Below the pieces are notes generated by a model, which saw nothing but the letters and a program-made list of their open reading frames with translations, did no database searches and was not told the origin of the DNA. Positions 63,197-64,000 of a DNA stretch of 64,000 nt are shown in pieces. A program made the translations under genes and the position numbers. Where the stretch lies: positions 1 through 64,000 of the forward strand of contig NZ_JZTW01000006.1 of NCBI RefSeq assembly GCF_000962805.1, in the 5' to 3' direction. Numbering within the stretch: the first letter of the stretch is position 1; each line of letters opens with the position of its first letter. This stretch comes from Pseudarthrobacter chlorophenolicus. Lineage in GTDB: Bacteria; Actinomycetota; Actinomycetes; Actinomycetales; Micrococcaceae.

Positions 63197-64000
63197 CCAC
63201 CGCAGAAAAGACATCCTTCACGGTCCTCCGGGCGGAGACGCCGCCCGTACCGGCACTCCCTCCGTTTGGCCAGTTCATCGGCGGAAAGTTCGTCCCCTCC
63301 ACCTCGGGTGAGACGGCCGACGTCGTCAACCCGGCCACCGAGGAAGTCCTCACCCAGGTGCCGGCCGGCACGGCGGAAGACGTGGACGCCGCTGTCGCAG
63401 CGGCCGTTGCCGCCAAGGCGTCCTGGGCCGCCACCACGCCGCGGGACCGTTCGGCGGTGCTGCTGAAGATCGCGGACATCATCGAGAAGAACCGGGAAGT
63501 CTTCGAAACGCTGGAGTCCGCCAACACCGGCAAGCCCGCGGCCGTGGCTGAGGACGACATCTCCAGCGCCATCGACACCTTCCGGTTCTCCGCCGGTGCG
63601 GCCCGTGCCTTCAGCACGCTCGGCGCGGACGACTACGCAGAGAACCACACCTCGGTGATCCACCGCGAGCCGGTGGGCGTTGTCGGCGTCATTACGCCCT
63701 GGAACTACCCGCTGCTGATGGCGGCCTGGAAGATCGCCCCGGTCCTGGGCGCCGGCAACACGCTGGTGCTCAAGCCGTCCGAGCAGACGCCGCTGGCCAC
63801 CCTCAAGCTGGCCGAACTGATCGCTGACGAGGTTCCGGCCGGCGTCGTGAACATCGTCACCGGCCCGGGCCGCGTGGTGGGCAACCGCCTCTCCGAGCAC
63901 CCCGGCGTGGACCTGGTTGCCATCACCGGCAGCGTGGGCAGCGGCCAGAAGGTGGCCGCCAGCGCAGCCGCCTCGGTCAAGCGCGTCCACCTGGAACTTG
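63193..64000 (+). CDS. Aldehyde dehydrogenase, 3' part outside the window
   Basis: The first about 269 residues of an ALDH; the frame is open to the last base. GKFVPSTSGETADVVNPATEEVL, TPWNYPLLMAAWKIAPVLGAGNTLVLKPSEQTP and VAITGSVGSGQKVAASAAASVKRVHLEL (the start of the general-base glutamate region) are present; the catalytic cysteine lies past the end. The type resembles aminobutyraldehyde/betaine aldehyde dehydrogenases. Its start overlaps the symporter stop (ATGA), so it completes the module by oxidising an aldehyde, perhaps the product of the amine-oxidase-like enzyme. Confidence 0.93.
   Translation, partial: MTTAEKTSFTVLRAETPPVPALPPFGQFIGGKFVPSTSGETADVVNPATEEVLTQVPAGTAEDVDAAVAAAVAAKASWAATTPRDRSAVLLKIADIIEKNREVFETLESANTGKPAAVAEDDISSAIDTFRFSAGAARAFSTLGADDYAENHTSVIHREPVGVVGVITPWNYPLLMAAWKIAPVLGAGNTLVLKPSEQTPLATLKLAELIADEVPAGVVNIVTGPGRVVGNRLSEHPGVDLVAITGSVGSGQKVAASAAASVKRVHLEL

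Overview
The window is a high-GC actinobacterial chromosome segment, most likely from Arthrobacter in the broad sense (Arthrobacter, Pseudarthrobacter or Paenarthrobacter). The evidence is a dnaK-grpE-dnaJ-hspR operon with HspR/HAIR boxes, a glyA-soxBDAG-purU sarcosine operon, and a homoprotocatechuate 2,3-dioxygenase whose metal ligands fall at exactly the residue numbers of the A. globiformis/Brevibacterium enzymes. GTG and TTG starts and short gene overlaps are common. I see no rRNA, tRNA, CRISPR array, transposase or prophage gene.

Layout: 0.1-16.8 kb holds mixed housekeeping and regulatory genes: GNAT, TetR, pyridoxamine-phosphate-oxidase-like protein, pabC, cls, a P-loop/pabB fusion, a low-molecular-weight phosphatase, a LysE exporter, a Phd/VapC-type toxin-antitoxin pair, a methyltransferase, MarR with a divergent MMPL exporter, an MFS exporter with a divergent ArsR-like regulator, and a glutaminase-STAS protein. 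17.0-21.5 kb is the HspR-controlled chaperone operon, with two very large palindromic structures between grpE and dnaJ. 21.5-26.7 kb has an aldehyde dehydrogenase divergent from a 918-residue dikinase whose domain order matches rifampin phosphotransferases, then a tiny repeat protein.

26.8-35.4 kb is a homoprotocatechuate (3,4-dihydroxyphenylacetate) meta-cleavage operon on the minus strand, hpaG-gntR-hpaE-hpaD-hpaH-hpaI. It is divergent from a MobA-like flavin hydroxylase that probably feeds it. Its hpaG is a FAH domain fused to an RraA-type domain. After pheA, 36.3-45.3 kb is an alpha-glucoside/sucrose locus: a ROK regulator divergent from a binding protein, two permeases, alpha-glucosidase, polyphosphate glucokinase and amylosucrase.

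45.8-55.8 kb is the sarcosine operon. A GntR regulator is divergent from glyA-soxB-soxD-soxA-soxG-sdaA-purU, which demethylates sarcosine, makes serine from glycine plus the C1 unit, deaminates it to pyruvate, and recycles folate. 56.1-64.0 kb is a less familiar module: an MFS transporter and two GntR regulators divergent from an FAD amine-oxidase-like enzyme, a DapA-family aldolase, an AGCS amino-acid symporter and an aldehyde dehydrogenase cut by the window edge. A 12-bp palindrome near CTGATATATTAG lies both in the glyA leader and upstream of the MFS gene, beside two related GntR regulators, so the two loci may share regulatory logic.
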